Source: Natrinema pellirubrum DSM 15624 (GTDB lineage: Archaea > Halobacteriota > Halobacteria > Halobacteriales > Natrialbaceae). Taken from it: DNA of 64,000 nt. The notes beneath the pieces are model-generated. The model saw only the letters and a program-made list of their open reading frames with translations. It made no database searches and was not told the origin of the DNA. This document shows, one piece after another, positions 49,762 through 59,103 of this stretch. Position 1 is the stretch's first letter. The number at the start of each line of letters is the position of its first letter. Location: NCBI RefSeq assembly GCF_000230735.2, contig NC_019962.1, positions 2,170,001 through 2,234,000 on the forward strand, read 5' to 3'. The position numbers were made by a program, and so were the translations under genes.

Positions 49762-50730
49762 ATGCAGATCGGCGTCCACACCCCACCACTGGCCGACGAA
49801 CAACTCGAGAGTGCGCTACCCTATCTCGACGACCTCGGCGTCGACGCGATCGAACCCGGCGTCGGCGGCCACCCGGGGCAGGATCACCTCGTCCGGTCCG
49901 AGTACCTCGACGACGAGACCGCACAGGCCGAACTGGGGGACCTCCTCGAGGAGTGTGACATGGAGATCAGCGCGCTCGCGACCCACAACAACCCGCTCCA
50001 CCCCGACGACGAGCGGGCCGAAGCGGCCGACACCGAACTCCGGGAGGCGATCCGGCTGGCCGCCCAGCTCGAGGTCGACGCCGTCACCTGTTTCTCTGGG
50101 CTGCCCGCGGGCGGGCCGAACGACGAGGTTCCCAACTGGATCACCGCGCCGTGGCCGCCCGAACACGCCGACGCGCTCGAGTACCAGTGGGAGCGAGCGG
50201 TCGACTACTGGGACGGGATCGCCGATCACGCGGCCGACCACGGGGTCGACGTCGCGATCGAGATGCATCCGAACATGTTGATCTACGAACCCCACGGGCT
50301 GGCACGGCTCCGCGAGGAGACCGGCGAGCGGATCGGTGCGAACTTCGATCCATCCCACCTCTACTGGCAGGGAATCACCATCACCGACGCGATCCGCTAT
50401 CTGGGCGAGCGCGATGCGATCCACCACGTCCACGCCAAGGACACCAAGATCTACGAGGCGCAGGCCCGCGAGAAAGGGGTGCTGGACACGACCGCCTACG
50501 ACGACGAACCGAACCGATCGTGGCTCTTCCGGTCGGTCGGCTACGGGCACGGCGAGGCCCACTGGAAGGACATCGTCTCGGCGCTGCGGCTGGTCGGCTA
50601 CGACGGCACCCTGAGCATCGAACACGAGGACTCGCTGACGAGTTCGCGGGAGGGCCTCGAGAAGGCGATCGAACTGCTCGATCGAGCGATCTTCGAGACA
50701 CAGCCGGGCGAGGCCTACTGGGCCGACTGA
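49762..50730 (+). CDS. Sugar phosphate isomerase/epimerase-like TIM barrel
   Basis: A 322-residue protein of the AP-endonuclease-2/xylose-isomerase-like fold. Metal-ligand strands are visible: VAIEMHPNML (Glu), NFDPSHLYWQG (Asp, His), IHHVHAKDTKI (His) and LSIEHEDSL (Glu). Together with the upstream Gfo/Idh/MocA dehydrogenase it forms the usual inosose/keto-sugar processing pair. GTTTTATT is 28 bp before the ATG, so it can be transcribed on its own. Confidence 0.88.
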   Translation: MQIGVHTPPLADEQLESALPYLDDLGVDAIEPGVGGHPGQDHLVRSEYLDDETAQAELGDLLEECDMEISALATHNNPLHPDDERAEAADTELREAIRLAAQLEVDAVTCFSGLPAGGPNDEVPNWITAPWPPEHADALEYQWERAVDYWDGIADHAADHGVDVAIEMHPNMLIYEPHGLARLREETGERIGANFDPSHLYWQGITITDAIRYLGERDAIHHVHAKDTKIYEAQAREKGVLDTTAYDDEPNRSWLFRSVGYGHGEAHWKDIVSALRLVGYDGTLSIEHEDSLTSSREGLEKAIELLDRAIFETQPGEAYWAD

Positions 50731-50736
50731 GGCGGC

Positions 50737-51042
50737 TTACTCCTCGATGGCCCGGCTGACCGACTCGTCGGCGGCCCGATCACGGACCTCGACGCCATCG
50801 GCGCGAACAGCGATCTCGTAGCCCTCGTACTCGAGGGAGACCACCGCGTTGCTTTCGGTTCCCGCGGCGGTTCGGAACAGTTCGTCGAGCGCCTCCGGGT
50901 TGACCGCGGTAAACAGCGGCTCGTAGGCCGGGGGCTCGATCTCGGTGACATCGACGCCTTCGTGTGCGGCGATCGCCTCGATGATCGCCTGAGAGGGCGG
51001 CACCTCTCCATTCGGCGTCGACGGTTCGTCCGGAGAGGACAT
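50737..51042 (-). CDS. HalOD1 output-domain protein
   Basis: A 101-residue single HalOD1 domain: PPSQAIIEAIAAHEGVDVTEIE, PLFTAVNPEALDELFRT and VSLEYEGYEIAVRADG. It is the paralogue of the protein at 15685-15993. It is convergent with the isomerase gene, with stops 6 bp apart. Its role is unknown. Confidence 0.85.
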   Translation of the reverse strand: MSSPDEPSTPNGEVPPSQAIIEAIAAHEGVDVTEIEPPAYEPLFTAVNPEALDELFRTAAGTESNAVVSLEYEGYEIAVRADGVEVRDRAADESVSRAIEE

Positions 51043-51202
51043 ACTAGCCGCTAAGAGAGTCCGCCGGATAAGGGTGGTGGCAAACGTGGACGTTGATGCC
51101 TATAAGTAAGATTTTCGTGTTGGCTCAGTTATTAGAAAGGTGCGGGTGCCGTTGATCGGTCGCCGACGGCGACGGGACGCGATCGGACGGCTGGGTCGAC
51201 GG

Positions 51203-52606
51203 CTACGAGTCGTCGTCGCGTGCCCGTTCGAACATCGCGATCGCCTGCTCGCGGCGGGCCGCGTGGTCGACGATCGGGGCCGGGTAGTCGGGGGCGATTC
51301 GCTTTCGCTCCGCATCGGACAGTTCGTGCCAGCCGTGGATCTCCGCGGGGCTCGCGTCGGCGAGTTCGGGGACGTACTCGCGGATATACTCGGCGTCGGG
51401 GTCGTACTCCCGGCCCTGTTTCATCGGGTTGAACACCCGGAAGTACGGCTGGGCGTCGGTGCCGGTCGAGGCCGCCCACTGCCAGCCGCCGACGTCGTTT
51501 GCGGTGTCGTGGTCGGCCAACTTCCGACGGAACCAGTCGTAGCCGGCCCGCCAGTCGAGCAGGAGGTCCTTGGTCAGAAACGAGGCCACGAGCATCCGCA
51601 CGCGGTTGTGCATCCATCCCTCGGCGTGGAGTTGGCGCATCCCCGCGTCGACGATCGGACACCCCGTTTCGCCGGCCTGCCAGGCCTCGAGCGCATCGGG
51701 ATCGTCGCGCCACTCGATCTCGTGTTCGTAGCCGCTGAAGTCCTCGGTGACGGTCTCGGGATTGAACGCGAGGACGTGGGCGTAGAACTCCCGCCAGGCG
51801 AGCTGGCGCTGAAATTCGCGGACGCTCTCGCGGTCGTCACCGGCGGCCCGTTCGGCAGCCTTCTCGGTCGCCGCGTACAGTTCCCGCGGACCGATCGTCC
51901 CCCACTTCAGATGCGGCGAGAGCCGCGAGGTGCCGCTCTCGGCCGGGTAATCGCGTCGGTCCGCGTAGTCGTATATCGGCCCCGAACAGAAGTCGGCGAC
52001 CCGCTCTCGAGCCGCCGCCGTCGTCACCGTCGGCGGTGTCGCCTCGGGGTCGTCGAACCCGAGGTCCGCGAGCGTCGGGATGGGCTCGCCCGAGACGGCC
52101 GCGAGGTCGGCCGCCGCGGGTTCGGGAGCCGGCTCGCGTTTGTCCCGGTCGCGCCACTTCTTCCAGAAGTAGGAAAATACCGAGTAGTGATCGCCCTGAT
52201 TGGGCGTGATCGAGCCCGGTTCGTGGTGGATCGCGTCGTGGACCGATTCCGCAGCGATGCCCTCGTCCTCGAGGGCCGCCCGGACCGCCCGGTCGCGCTC
52301 GCGTGCGAGCCCGCTGTAGTCCTCGTTCCAGACGACCGTCGTCGCGTCGTGTTCGGTCGCGACCTCGGGAACGGCCGCGCTCGCCTCCCCGCGGACGACC
52401 AGCAGGTCGCTCCCGCGCTCTCGGTACTGTGACCGCAGGTCCTCGAGGGCCTCGAGCAACGTCGCGACCCGGACGGGCGAGGCGTAGTCGAGGACCGTCG
52501 GATCGAGAACGAACAGCGGAACGACCGGCTCGTCGGCGGCCGCGGCGCGTGCCAGTCCGCGGTTGTCGTCGGGCCGGAGATCCCGGCGGTGCCAGAAGAC
52601 GTTCAC
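51203..52606 (-). CDS. phr2: Cryptochrome/photolyase-family DNA photolyase
   Basis: A 467-residue class I photolyase. The N-terminal alpha/beta domain starts with VFWHRRDLRPDDNRGL. The C-terminal FAD domain has the loop SGTSRLSPHLKWG, the REFYAHVL helix and the lesion-facing GWMHNRVRMLVASFLTKDLLLDW, DTANDVGGWQWAASTGTDAQPYFRVFNP with the Trp residues for electron transfer. It repairs cyclobutane pyrimidine dimers using light, as in other haloarchaea under strong sun. It starts with GTG at 52606. Confidence 0.95.
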   Translation of the reverse strand: MNVFWHRRDLRPDDNRGLARAAAADEPVVPLFVLDPTVLDYASPVRVATLLEALEDLRSQYRERGSDLLVVRGEASAAVPEVATEHDATTVVWNEDYSGLARERDRAVRAALEDEGIAAESVHDAIHHEPGSITPNQGDHYSVFSYFWKKWRDRDKREPAPEPAAADLAAVSGEPIPTLADLGFDDPEATPPTVTTAAARERVADFCSGPIYDYADRRDYPAESGTSRLSPHLKWGTIGPRELYAATEKAAERAAGDDRESVREFQRQLAWREFYAHVLAFNPETVTEDFSGYEHEIEWRDDPDALEAWQAGETGCPIVDAGMRQLHAEGWMHNRVRMLVASFLTKDLLLDWRAGYDWFRRKLADHDTANDVGGWQWAASTGTDAQPYFRVFNPMKQGREYDPDAEYIREYVPELADASPAEIHGWHELSDAERKRIAPDYPAPIVDHAARREQAIAMFERARDDDS

Positions 52607-52914
52607 GGTCGCAGTCGGGACTCGAGGACCGAAAGCGTGGGGATGGCGGCGAGGCGGGCGTCTCTCGTCCTCGAGGGTGCGCGCCTATCATTGGCTATGA
52701 TAGTCATGAACAAGAGACTATAATCGATCGCTAAAAGTAGTCGTTACCAGATTATAGTGTTCCAATGAACGTCTTTTCATCGAGTATATGTGAGCCATAA
52801 CAATATCTCGGTGTGTCGATGCTCGAGCCGTGGAACCCGTTCCGTCTCGGCCGCGGCGGCCGGTCCCGACTGACCGGTCGCGGTCGCGCCGGGGAACGGC
52901 CACGACAGACAGCT

Positions 52915-54075
52915 ATGAAACTCGCACTCATCGGCTTCGGTCAGGCAGGCGGGAAGGTCGTCGACGAGTTCCTGGCGTTCGACGAGCGGATCGGCGGCGG
53001 CTTCGTCGAGTCCGCGATCGCGGTCAATTCCGCGACGACGGACCTGAAAGGGCTCGAGCGCGTCCCGGAACGGAACCGCGTCCTCGTCGGACAGGCCCGG
53101 GTGAAAGGCCACGGCGTCGGCGCGGACAACGAACTCGGTGCCGAAATCGCCGAGGCGGACATCGACGAGATACAGGGCGCGATCGATCGGATTCCGGTCC
53201 ACGAAATCGACGCCTTCCTCGTCGTCGCCGGCATGGGCGGCGGCACCGGGAGCGGCGGCGCACCGGTCCTCGCGAAACACCTCCGGCGGATCTACACCCA
53301 GCCCGTCTACGGGCTCGGGATCCTCCCCGGGACCGACGAGGGCGGGATCTACACGCTCAACGCGGCCCGGTCGTTCCGCACGTTCGTCGACGAGGTCGAC
53401 AACCTGCTGGTCTTCGACAACGACGCATGGCGCAGCGCCGGCGAGTCGGTCGCGGGCGGCTACGACCGGATCAACCGCGAGATCGTCGAGCGGTTCGGGC
53501 TCCTCTTCGCCGCCGGCGAGATCGACCAGGGCGATCACGTCGCCGAAAGCGTCGTCGACTCCTCGGAGATCATCAACACGCTCTCGGGCGGGGGCGTCTC
53601 CACGATCGGCTACGCCAGCGAGACGGTCGAGACCGACGACGGACTGCTCTCGTCGCTGACCGGCGACGATGGATTCGACGAGGGCGCGGCGACCAACCGG
53701 CTGACGAGCCTCGTCCGCAAGGCCACGCTCGGCCGGCTGACCATGCCCTGTGACGTCGCCAGCGCCGACCGCGGACTGGTCGTCGCCACCGGCCCGCCGA
53801 GCCGGCTCAACCGCAAGGGCGTCGAGCGCGGCCGCCAGTGGCTCGAGGACGAGACGGGAAGCATGGAGATCCGCGGTGGCGATTACCCCCTGCCCGACCG
53901 GAACGAGGTCGGGACGATCGTCCTGCTGTCGGGAGTCACCGACGTGCCGCGGATCGACCAACTGCAGCAGGTCGCCATCGAGGCACAGGAGACGACCGAG
54001 GACGTCCGGGCGCAGGCCGACGAGGCGTTTACGTCCCTGATGGACACCGGCGGCGAACTCGACGCACTATTTTAG
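52915..54075 (+). CDS. cetZ: CetZ-type tubulin/FtsZ-family protein
   Basis: A 386-residue GTPase of the haloarchaeal CetZ group, which shapes cells and supports motility. The sequence begins KLALIGFGQAGGKVVDEFL, the CetZ N-terminus. The tubulin signature GMGGGTGSGGAP sits at about residues 107-118, and NDAWRSAG with YDRINREIVERFGLLF follows. The frame is open about 100 bp upstream, but the ATG at 52915 begins the conserved domain. A gene-free AT-rich stretch (52690-52810) between this gene and the divergent photolyase holds both promoters. Confidence 0.94.
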   Translation: MKLALIGFGQAGGKVVDEFLAFDERIGGGFVESAIAVNSATTDLKGLERVPERNRVLVGQARVKGHGVGADNELGAEIAEADIDEIQGAIDRIPVHEIDAFLVVAGMGGGTGSGGAPVLAKHLRRIYTQPVYGLGILPGTDEGGIYTLNAARSFRTFVDEVDNLLVFDNDAWRSAGESVAGGYDRINREIVERFGLLFAAGEIDQGDHVAESVVDSSEIINTLSGGGVSTIGYASETVETDDGLLSSLTGDDGFDEGAATNRLTSLVRKATLGRLTMPCDVASADRGLVVATGPPSRLNRKGVERGRQWLEDETGSMEIRGGDYPLPDRNEVGTIVLLSGVTDVPRIDQLQQVAIEAQETTEDVRAQADEAFTSLMDTGGELDALF

Positions 54076-54201
54076 TTGCCCGAGGGCCCGCGGCGTTCGT
54101 CGACCATGTATCTGAAGCGAAGACTCTCACGGCCCTACACGGACGCCATCGGACGGCAAACGACGGGGAACTAAGACGCCCGCCGCCCGAGAGTCGCGGG
54201 A

Positions 54202-55215
54202 ATGACTGCCGACGAGATCACGCGCATCGACGTTGGCGGGGACGCGCCGGAAGGGACCAACAGCGCGTACCTCGTTGGCGATCGGGCCGTCGTCGACCCC
54301 GGACCGCCGACCGACCGCGCGTGGCGCGACCTCCGGACGGGCCTCGAGCGAGCCGGCGTCGAGCCGACGGCGATGGAATACGTCCTCGTGACCCACTGGC
54401 ACGCGGATCACGCCGGAATCGCGCCGCGGCTGGCCGCGACAGCGGACGCGACGCTCGCGATGGGGGCCGGCGACGCGCCGCTGGTCGCCGACTACGCCCG
54501 TGAGCGCGAGCGCCGCCTCGAGCGCGACGCCGCGACGATGGACGCCTGGGGCGTGCCGGCCGACGCCGTCAGTGAGGTCATCGACGGCGACGCCGTCTCG
54601 GCGATGCCCGACGAGACATCCGTCGAGCGACTCGCAGACGGCGACCGGGTCGCGGGGCTCGAGGCGGTGGCGACGCCGGGACACACGCTCGGGCACACCG
54701 CCTTCGCCGGCGACGGATTCGTCCTGGTCGGCGACGCCGTCCTGCCGACCACCACGCCGAACGTCGGCGGGAGTGACACCCGGACCCTTCGCCCGACGGC
54801 GGTCAACCCGGCCAGATGCGACGATCCGGCGGCCGGTGGCGCGGCGATCGATCACGACCCATTGGCGGCGTTTCGGCGTACGCTCGAGCGACTCGCCGAC
54901 CGGTCCGAGCGGCTCCTACCCGGCCACGGTACCGCCGTCGAGTCCGGACGCGTCGCCGAGATCCTGACCCATCACCGGGAGCGCTCCCGGCGGGTGTTCG
55001 CGGCGCTCGAACGACGCGGCACCGCGACCCCCTGGGACCTCGCCGGCGACCTGTTCGGTGACCTCGTGGGGATCCACGTCAAGTTCGGGGCCGGCGAAGC
55101 GGCGGCGCACCTGCGGACCCTCGAGCGGCAGGGACGGGTCGATCGCCTCGAGGATCCGCCCCGTCGCTACCGGCCCGTCGATCGGGAGCCGAGGACCCGA
55201 GAAACGGGCGTCTAG
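54202..55215 (+). CDS. MBL-fold metallo-hydrolase
   Basis: A 337-residue protein with the metal motif THWHADHAG (His65-x-His67-x-Asp69-His70), a downstream TPGHTLGHTAF and GDAVLP, and LLPGHGTAV. The C-terminal 80 residues (ILTHHRERSRRVFAALERRG...) form a winged-helix-like tail seen in MBL proteins of the LACTB2/glyoxalase II-like group. It probably hydrolyses a thioester, lactone or phosphodiester; which one is open. Confidence 0.88.
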   Translation: MTADEITRIDVGGDAPEGTNSAYLVGDRAVVDPGPPTDRAWRDLRTGLERAGVEPTAMEYVLVTHWHADHAGIAPRLAATADATLAMGAGDAPLVADYARERERRLERDAATMDAWGVPADAVSEVIDGDAVSAMPDETSVERLADGDRVAGLEAVATPGHTLGHTAFAGDGFVLVGDAVLPTTTPNVGGSDTRTLRPTAVNPARCDDPAAGGAAIDHDPLAAFRRTLERLADRSERLLPGHGTAVESGRVAEILTHHRERSRRVFAALERRGTATPWDLAGDLFGDLVGIHVKFGAGEAAAHLRTLERQGRVDRLEDPPRRYRPVDREPRTRETGV

Positions 55216-55286
55216 GGACTGATTACCGCCGCGGGAGACCACCGTGGGCCATCGGGTATCGGCTCGGGTCACATCACCGTTCGTGT

Positions 55287-55316
55287 CAGTTCGAGTAACC
55301 TGACAATAACGAACTG
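55287..55316. repeat. Inverted repeat upstream of the zinc-ribbon remnant
   Basis: CAGTTCG (55287-55293) and CGAACTG (55310-55316) are perfect 7-bp inverted copies with 16 bp between them, in an AT-richer stretch. It may be an operator or a short hairpin; another GAACTG follows at 55331-55336. Confidence 0.35.
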
Positions 55317-55350
55317 TGATATGCGTGACCGAACTGCTATGGGTGGATAA

Positions 55351-55527
55351 GCGGGGAGCGATTCCACGACCGGATCGACCGTACGAAAGACGCTCGAGGC
55401 GGTACTGCTCCGGAGCGACGGCCGGACGGTAATCGAGGAGTGTCGGCGGTGTGGAACGACGCTCGAGTCGGCCGCGACGTGTCCGGCCTGTGGCTGTGAC
55501 GACATCGTCGAGTATCGGATCCAGTGA
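55351..55527 (+). pseudogene. Zinc-ribbon micro-protein without a usable start
   Basis: The frame encodes KTLEAVLLRSDGRTVIEEC with CRRCG and, later, CPACGC before a TGA at 55527: two Cys pairs, a typical haloarchaeal zinc ribbon. There is no ATG or GTG in frame after a TAA at 55348-55350. Just before the TAA lie two in-frame ATGs (55321 and 55339). One base change in the TAA would restore a normal 68-residue gene. It is therefore a recently broken gene, a sequencing error, or a gene with a rare start such as CTG. It was found by direct reading, not by length. Confidence 0.5.
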
Positions 55528-55566
55528 CGACTACGGAGTCAGCGGAAAGCGCCGACGACGGCGTCG

Positions 55567-56274
55567 TCAGCGGGAGTCGATCGGGAGCAGGTCCGTCTCG
55601 ATGCCGTCCCGCCGTCCGTCGAGGACGTCGAACCGCTCGCCACGTCGGCCCTCGAGCCAGTAGAGCAGTCGCTCGGCCCACTCGAGTTTGTGCGATTTCG
55701 CGTCATCGACCGCGGGATCATCGAAGTCCCAGCCGACGAAGATCAGATCGGCGGCCCCGAGGTGATCGGCGAGAAAGGTCGCTCGGTCGCCGTCGGTAAA
55801 GCCCCCAAAGTTCCGGACCGGTCCTGTCGGTGCGGCCTGGGTCGTTGGCAGGACGTACGCGTGGTCACACGCCGGAACGACGTCCCGAATAGCCTCGCGG
55901 TTGTCGCCGTGGCCGTGAACCGCGACCGGGACCCCCTGGTGGGTAAGTCGCTCGACGGTCCCGGGATTCTTGTCGAGGTCGGTCACCATACAGTCGGCGT
56001 CGATCCCGCGGCTCGCGAGCGTATCGACGGCGGTCGATGCGGCGAGGACGACGTCGGCCTGGCGCGCCCGCTCGAGGCTCCGATCGTCGGTCAGCGATGG
56101 GCCGGCCCCCGCGATTGCCACCGTCGCGTCCGGCCCGATCGGGAGTTCCGTCGGGTCGAACGACGTCTCGAGCAGCGATGCCAGCAGGTCGCGACCGCGC
56201 TCGTCGCCGGCCCGACCGTAGCCGAAATCCTCGAGGATGGCTGCATAGACCGGTTCCCACTCGTCGAACTCCAT
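55567..56274 (-). CDS. mptE: 6-hydroxymethylpterin diphosphokinase, MptE-like (DUF115)
   Basis: A 235-residue protein. VAIAGAGPSL and SRGIDADCMVTDLDKNPGTVERL are the DUF115/MptE signatures, and GVPVAVHGHGDN with NFGGFTDGDRATFLA completes the pattern. MptE is the archaeal replacement for FolK: it pyrophosphorylates 6-hydroxymethyl-dihydropterin. The dihydropteroate synthase gene lies 169 bp upstream on the same strand, so the two consecutive steps are neighbours. Confidence 0.9.
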   Translation of the reverse strand: MEFDEWEPVYAAILEDFGYGRAGDERGRDLLASLLETSFDPTELPIGPDATVAIAGAGPSLTDDRSLERARQADVVLAASTAVDTLASRGIDADCMVTDLDKNPGTVERLTHQGVPVAVHGHGDNREAIRDVVPACDHAYVLPTTQAAPTGPVRNFGGFTDGDRATFLADHLGAADLIFVGWDFDDPAVDDAKSHKLEWAERLLYWLEGRRGERFDVLDGRRDGIETDLLPIDSR

Positions 56275-56443
56275 ATGGGTACTCGCGGCGCTACCGGTTT
56301 GGACCTTCGGGACTCACTGCTGGTCGACGTAGGACCACAATAATTCCGTGATGTGGGCCGGGGGTCGCCTCCAAAGTACCCCTACCCGGGAGGCCGCCCG
56401 GCGTCCACTCTCCCATTTTGAAGCATCCGGTATAAGCTTTCTC

Positions 56444-57637
56444 TTAACGCAGCAGTTCTGACAGCTTCTCGCCGAGCGCGCCCAAACGGCCGTCACGGGA
56501 CGCGAGATCCGCTGCAACGCCGGAAACCGACGTCGTCGATCCGACGAGCAGCAGTCGGGCGTCTGACGTGCGTTGGACGACTGCCCCGTGGTCGGCCGCG
56601 ACCGCCGTCAATCGCTCCCCGGCGTCGGAATCGAGCCCGTCGATCTCGAGGAGTTGGGCCTGCCAGTCATCGGCGAAGTCGGGATCGACGCCGCGCTCTC
56701 GCAGTTGCGCCCGGAACTCGGCCGTCGAGTGGACGTCCAGTTGCGAGACGTCGATCCCCGCGACCGTCCCGGCCCGTCGCTCGGTGAACGCCTTCCCGAT
56801 CAGGGCCGCGTCCCGCGTTTCGGCCACGTCGTGGGTCCGGATCACGTGTGCCCCCCGCTCGACGGCCATCGAGGTCGCGGCCAGACTCACCGGCAGCCGT
56901 TCCTCGGTCTCGCGGCCGGCGATTTCCCCGAGGAAGTTCTTCCGATTGATCGAGACCAGCATCGGCCGCTCGAGCGCCCGGAACTCCCGCAGACGCCGGA
57001 ACGTCTCCTGATCGTCGGCGACCGTCTGGGCCTCGCTCCAACCGCCGAAGGCGGGATCGACGATCGTCTTGTCGGTCAGCCCGTTCTGTTTCAGCGCCTC
57101 GTAGACCTGATCGACGTAGTCCGCATCGGCCGCCCAGTCGGAAGACTTCCGAGACGACCAGTCGGTCTCCTCGACTGCGCCGGGGCGCTCGAGATCCGGC
57201 GGGCTGGCCATCTTCGCGACCGCGACGTCGTGGTCCTCGCAGACTGTCGGCATCTCGGGGTCGGCGAAGCCCGCGATGTCGTTGACCATGTCGAACCCCT
57301 GCGAGAGCGCCTCGTCGGCGACCTCGGCGTACCGGGTTTCGATGGAGAAGACAGCGTCGCCCGAGACGCTCTCGATCGTCTCGAGCGCGATATGGAGCCG
57401 CTCGAGTTCCTCCTCGGCCGAGAGGACGTCGAAGCGCTTGTTCGCGGACTCGAGACCGATGTCGACGATGTCGGCCCCTTCGCCGATCAGTTCCTCGTCG
57501 ACGTAGCGGGCCGCGTCGCCGGGGTCGTCGTAGACGCTGGGATCGTAAGGAGACTCCTCGCTGACGTTCAATACGCCCATGATCCGGGGCGGGTGGTCGT
57601 CACCGATCCCTAGGCCGGCGGCGTCGACGTTGTGCAT
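56444..57637 (-). CDS. folP: Dihydropteroate synthase
   Basis: A 397-residue enzyme. The N-terminal PRIMGVLNVSEESPYDP, the DIGLESANKRFDVLSAEEELERL strand and the RTHDVAE C-terminal motif of the TIM barrel show DHPS, which joins the pterin pyrophosphate to p-aminobenzoate. The barrel ends near residue 270; the remaining about 120 residues are a haloarchaeal extension without a recognised domain. The ATG at 57637 is favoured over 57661 because CCTTTTT (57661-57667) is 27 bp before it. Confidence 0.9.
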   Translation of the reverse strand: MHNVDAAGLGIGDDHPPRIMGVLNVSEESPYDPSVYDDPGDAARYVDEELIGEGADIVDIGLESANKRFDVLSAEEELERLHIALETIESVSGDAVFSIETRYAEVADEALSQGFDMVNDIAGFADPEMPTVCEDHDVAVAKMASPPDLERPGAVEETDWSSRKSSDWAADADYVDQVYEALKQNGLTDKTIVDPAFGGWSEAQTVADDQETFRRLREFRALERPMLVSINRKNFLGEIAGRETEERLPVSLAATSMAVERGAHVIRTHDVAETRDAALIGKAFTERRAGTVAGIDVSQLDVHSTAEFRAQLRERGVDPDFADDWQAQLLEIDGLDSDAGERLTAVAADHGAVVQRTSDARLLLVGSTTSVSGVAADLASRDGRLGALGEKLSELLR

Positions 57638-57687
57638 ACCCGGTCTGAGGAAGCGAGGCAAAAAGGTATCGTGGTTCCGGCGAACCG

Positions 57688-58902
57688 CTATCGGTCCGCG
57701 GCGGAACGAACGGGCTCGGCCTCCGTTCGGCGACGGATCACGCCGTCTTCGGAACGCGCCGGGATGCTCGTCCTGACCCAGCGCGTGCCGTCGATCGTCA
57801 CCGCCCGCTTGTCGGTCAGCGAGGGCAGATCAAGGGAGCCGTCCGCGACCGCCGCGCCGGTGACCGCGAGTTCGTCACCGGCACCCTCGTCGACGACTCG
57901 CGCTCGGACCCCGGGGAGGGGGTCGCCGATCGAGACGGACGCGACGTCGGCCGGCGTTCGCACGTGTGTCAGCCCGGTTTCGGGGAACCCGCACAGCCGA
58001 ACCGCGTCGCCGGGATCACCGGCATCGCCGTGTTCCGCACCGAACGTCGCCCGCGTCGATTCGACGACGCGGAGTCCGCGGTCGTCGATGCCCCCGTTCG
58101 CGCGGAGATCGCGGTACTGACCCGGAGTGACGAACGTCCGATCGGCTTCGGTCGTCACGAGCAACGAGCGCAGCGTCGTCGGATCGGCAGTCGTGATCGG
58201 CCGGTATCGCCCGCCGTCGGTAAGCGTCGCGTTCGCCCCGTACATGAACTCGATCGGGTCCGAGAGGGGCACCGCGCTACGGTGGGACTCGAGGGGGTCG
58301 GAGCCGTCGCCGGGAGCGTCCGGCCGAGCGCTTGCGGCCGTGTGCAGGGATGCGTGCGTGTAGACGGCGGCGACGGGCGGGCGCTCGTCGCGATCGACGT
58401 AGGCGATCAGCGCCGGGTCCTCGTCCGCTCGCCGCACGACATCGATGCCGGTCCGCGAGTTCGAGCCGTTCATCCCGCCGTTGTCGAGGAAGTCGGCGAA
58501 CGAGACCCCCATCCGGGTGTCGGCGTCGACGGTCACGGCGACGCGCAGCGATTCGCTGCCCGTCAGGAGGGGCATGATCGGGCTCGAGTCGGTCACGAGC
58601 GCCGTCGCCTCGGTGTCGCTCAGGACGTGTCGCACGTCTCGGTTCCCGTAGGTTGCGGGGAGCGTGACGGGAACGCAGCCGGCCCTGAGCGTGCCGTAGG
58701 CCGCGACGAGAACCGAGCGCGGATCGGCGACGTGAATTGCGACCCGATCGCCGGCCGTGATCTCCCGCTCCCCGAGGCCGCCCGCAAACGAGTCCGTGGC
58801 GGTCCAGAGCTGCGAAAACGTCATCGGATCCTCGCAATCGATTGCCGTCGCTCCGGGGTCGGTTCGCATCGCCGATCGGAGTTCGGTTACGAAATTCGTC
58901 AT
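57688..58902 (-). CDS. Degenerate AMP-dependent ligase (acyl-CoA synthetase-like)
   Basis: A 404-residue protein follows the layout of the AMP-binding family: an N-terminal FSQLWTATDSFAGGLGEREITAGDRVAIHVAD and GTLRAGCVPVTLPATYGNRDVRHVLSDTEATALVTDS. The Ser/Thr/Gly-rich P-loop (YTSGTTGxPKG) is replaced by YVDRDERPPVAAVYTHAS. The YGxTE motif is only a CGFPETG remnant, and the C-terminal lid with its catalytic Lys is short or absent. It is about 100-150 residues shorter than active enzymes. A non-catalytic binding or regulatory role is likely. It lies 50 bp upstream of folP on the same strand. Confidence 0.7.
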   Translation of the reverse strand: MTNFVTELRSAMRTDPGATAIDCEDPMTFSQLWTATDSFAGGLGEREITAGDRVAIHVADPRSVLVAAYGTLRAGCVPVTLPATYGNRDVRHVLSDTEATALVTDSSPIMPLLTGSESLRVAVTVDADTRMGVSFADFLDNGGMNGSNSRTGIDVVRRADEDPALIAYVDRDERPPVAAVYTHASLHTAASARPDAPGDGSDPLESHRSAVPLSDPIEFMYGANATLTDGGRYRPITTADPTTLRSLLVTTEADRTFVTPGQYRDLRANGGIDDRGLRVVESTRATFGAEHGDAGDPGDAVRLCGFPETGLTHVRTPADVASVSIGDPLPGVRARVVDEGAGDELAVTGAAVADGSLDLPSLTDKRAVTIDGTRWVRTSIPARSEDGVIRRRTEAEPVRSAADR

Positions 58903-59103
58903 CTATCCGAACGGACGTGGTAAATATTCATAAGTATTTACTGCTAGCTGAATAGCTGGACATAAGTATAGTTTTATAGATTGTTAATAGAGATACGAGC
59001 GGATATCTTCCAGAATGTGTGGCGACAATCGAAAATCGTCCCAAAACCGCCGCTCACCAGTAGTCACGGTCCGCACAGGTCGCGACGATCGAGGTGCCCG
59101 TCG

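Noticed and set aside
51043-51202. Possible small gene between HalOD1 and photolyase
   Set aside because: No frame with start, motif and promoter; treated as intergenic.
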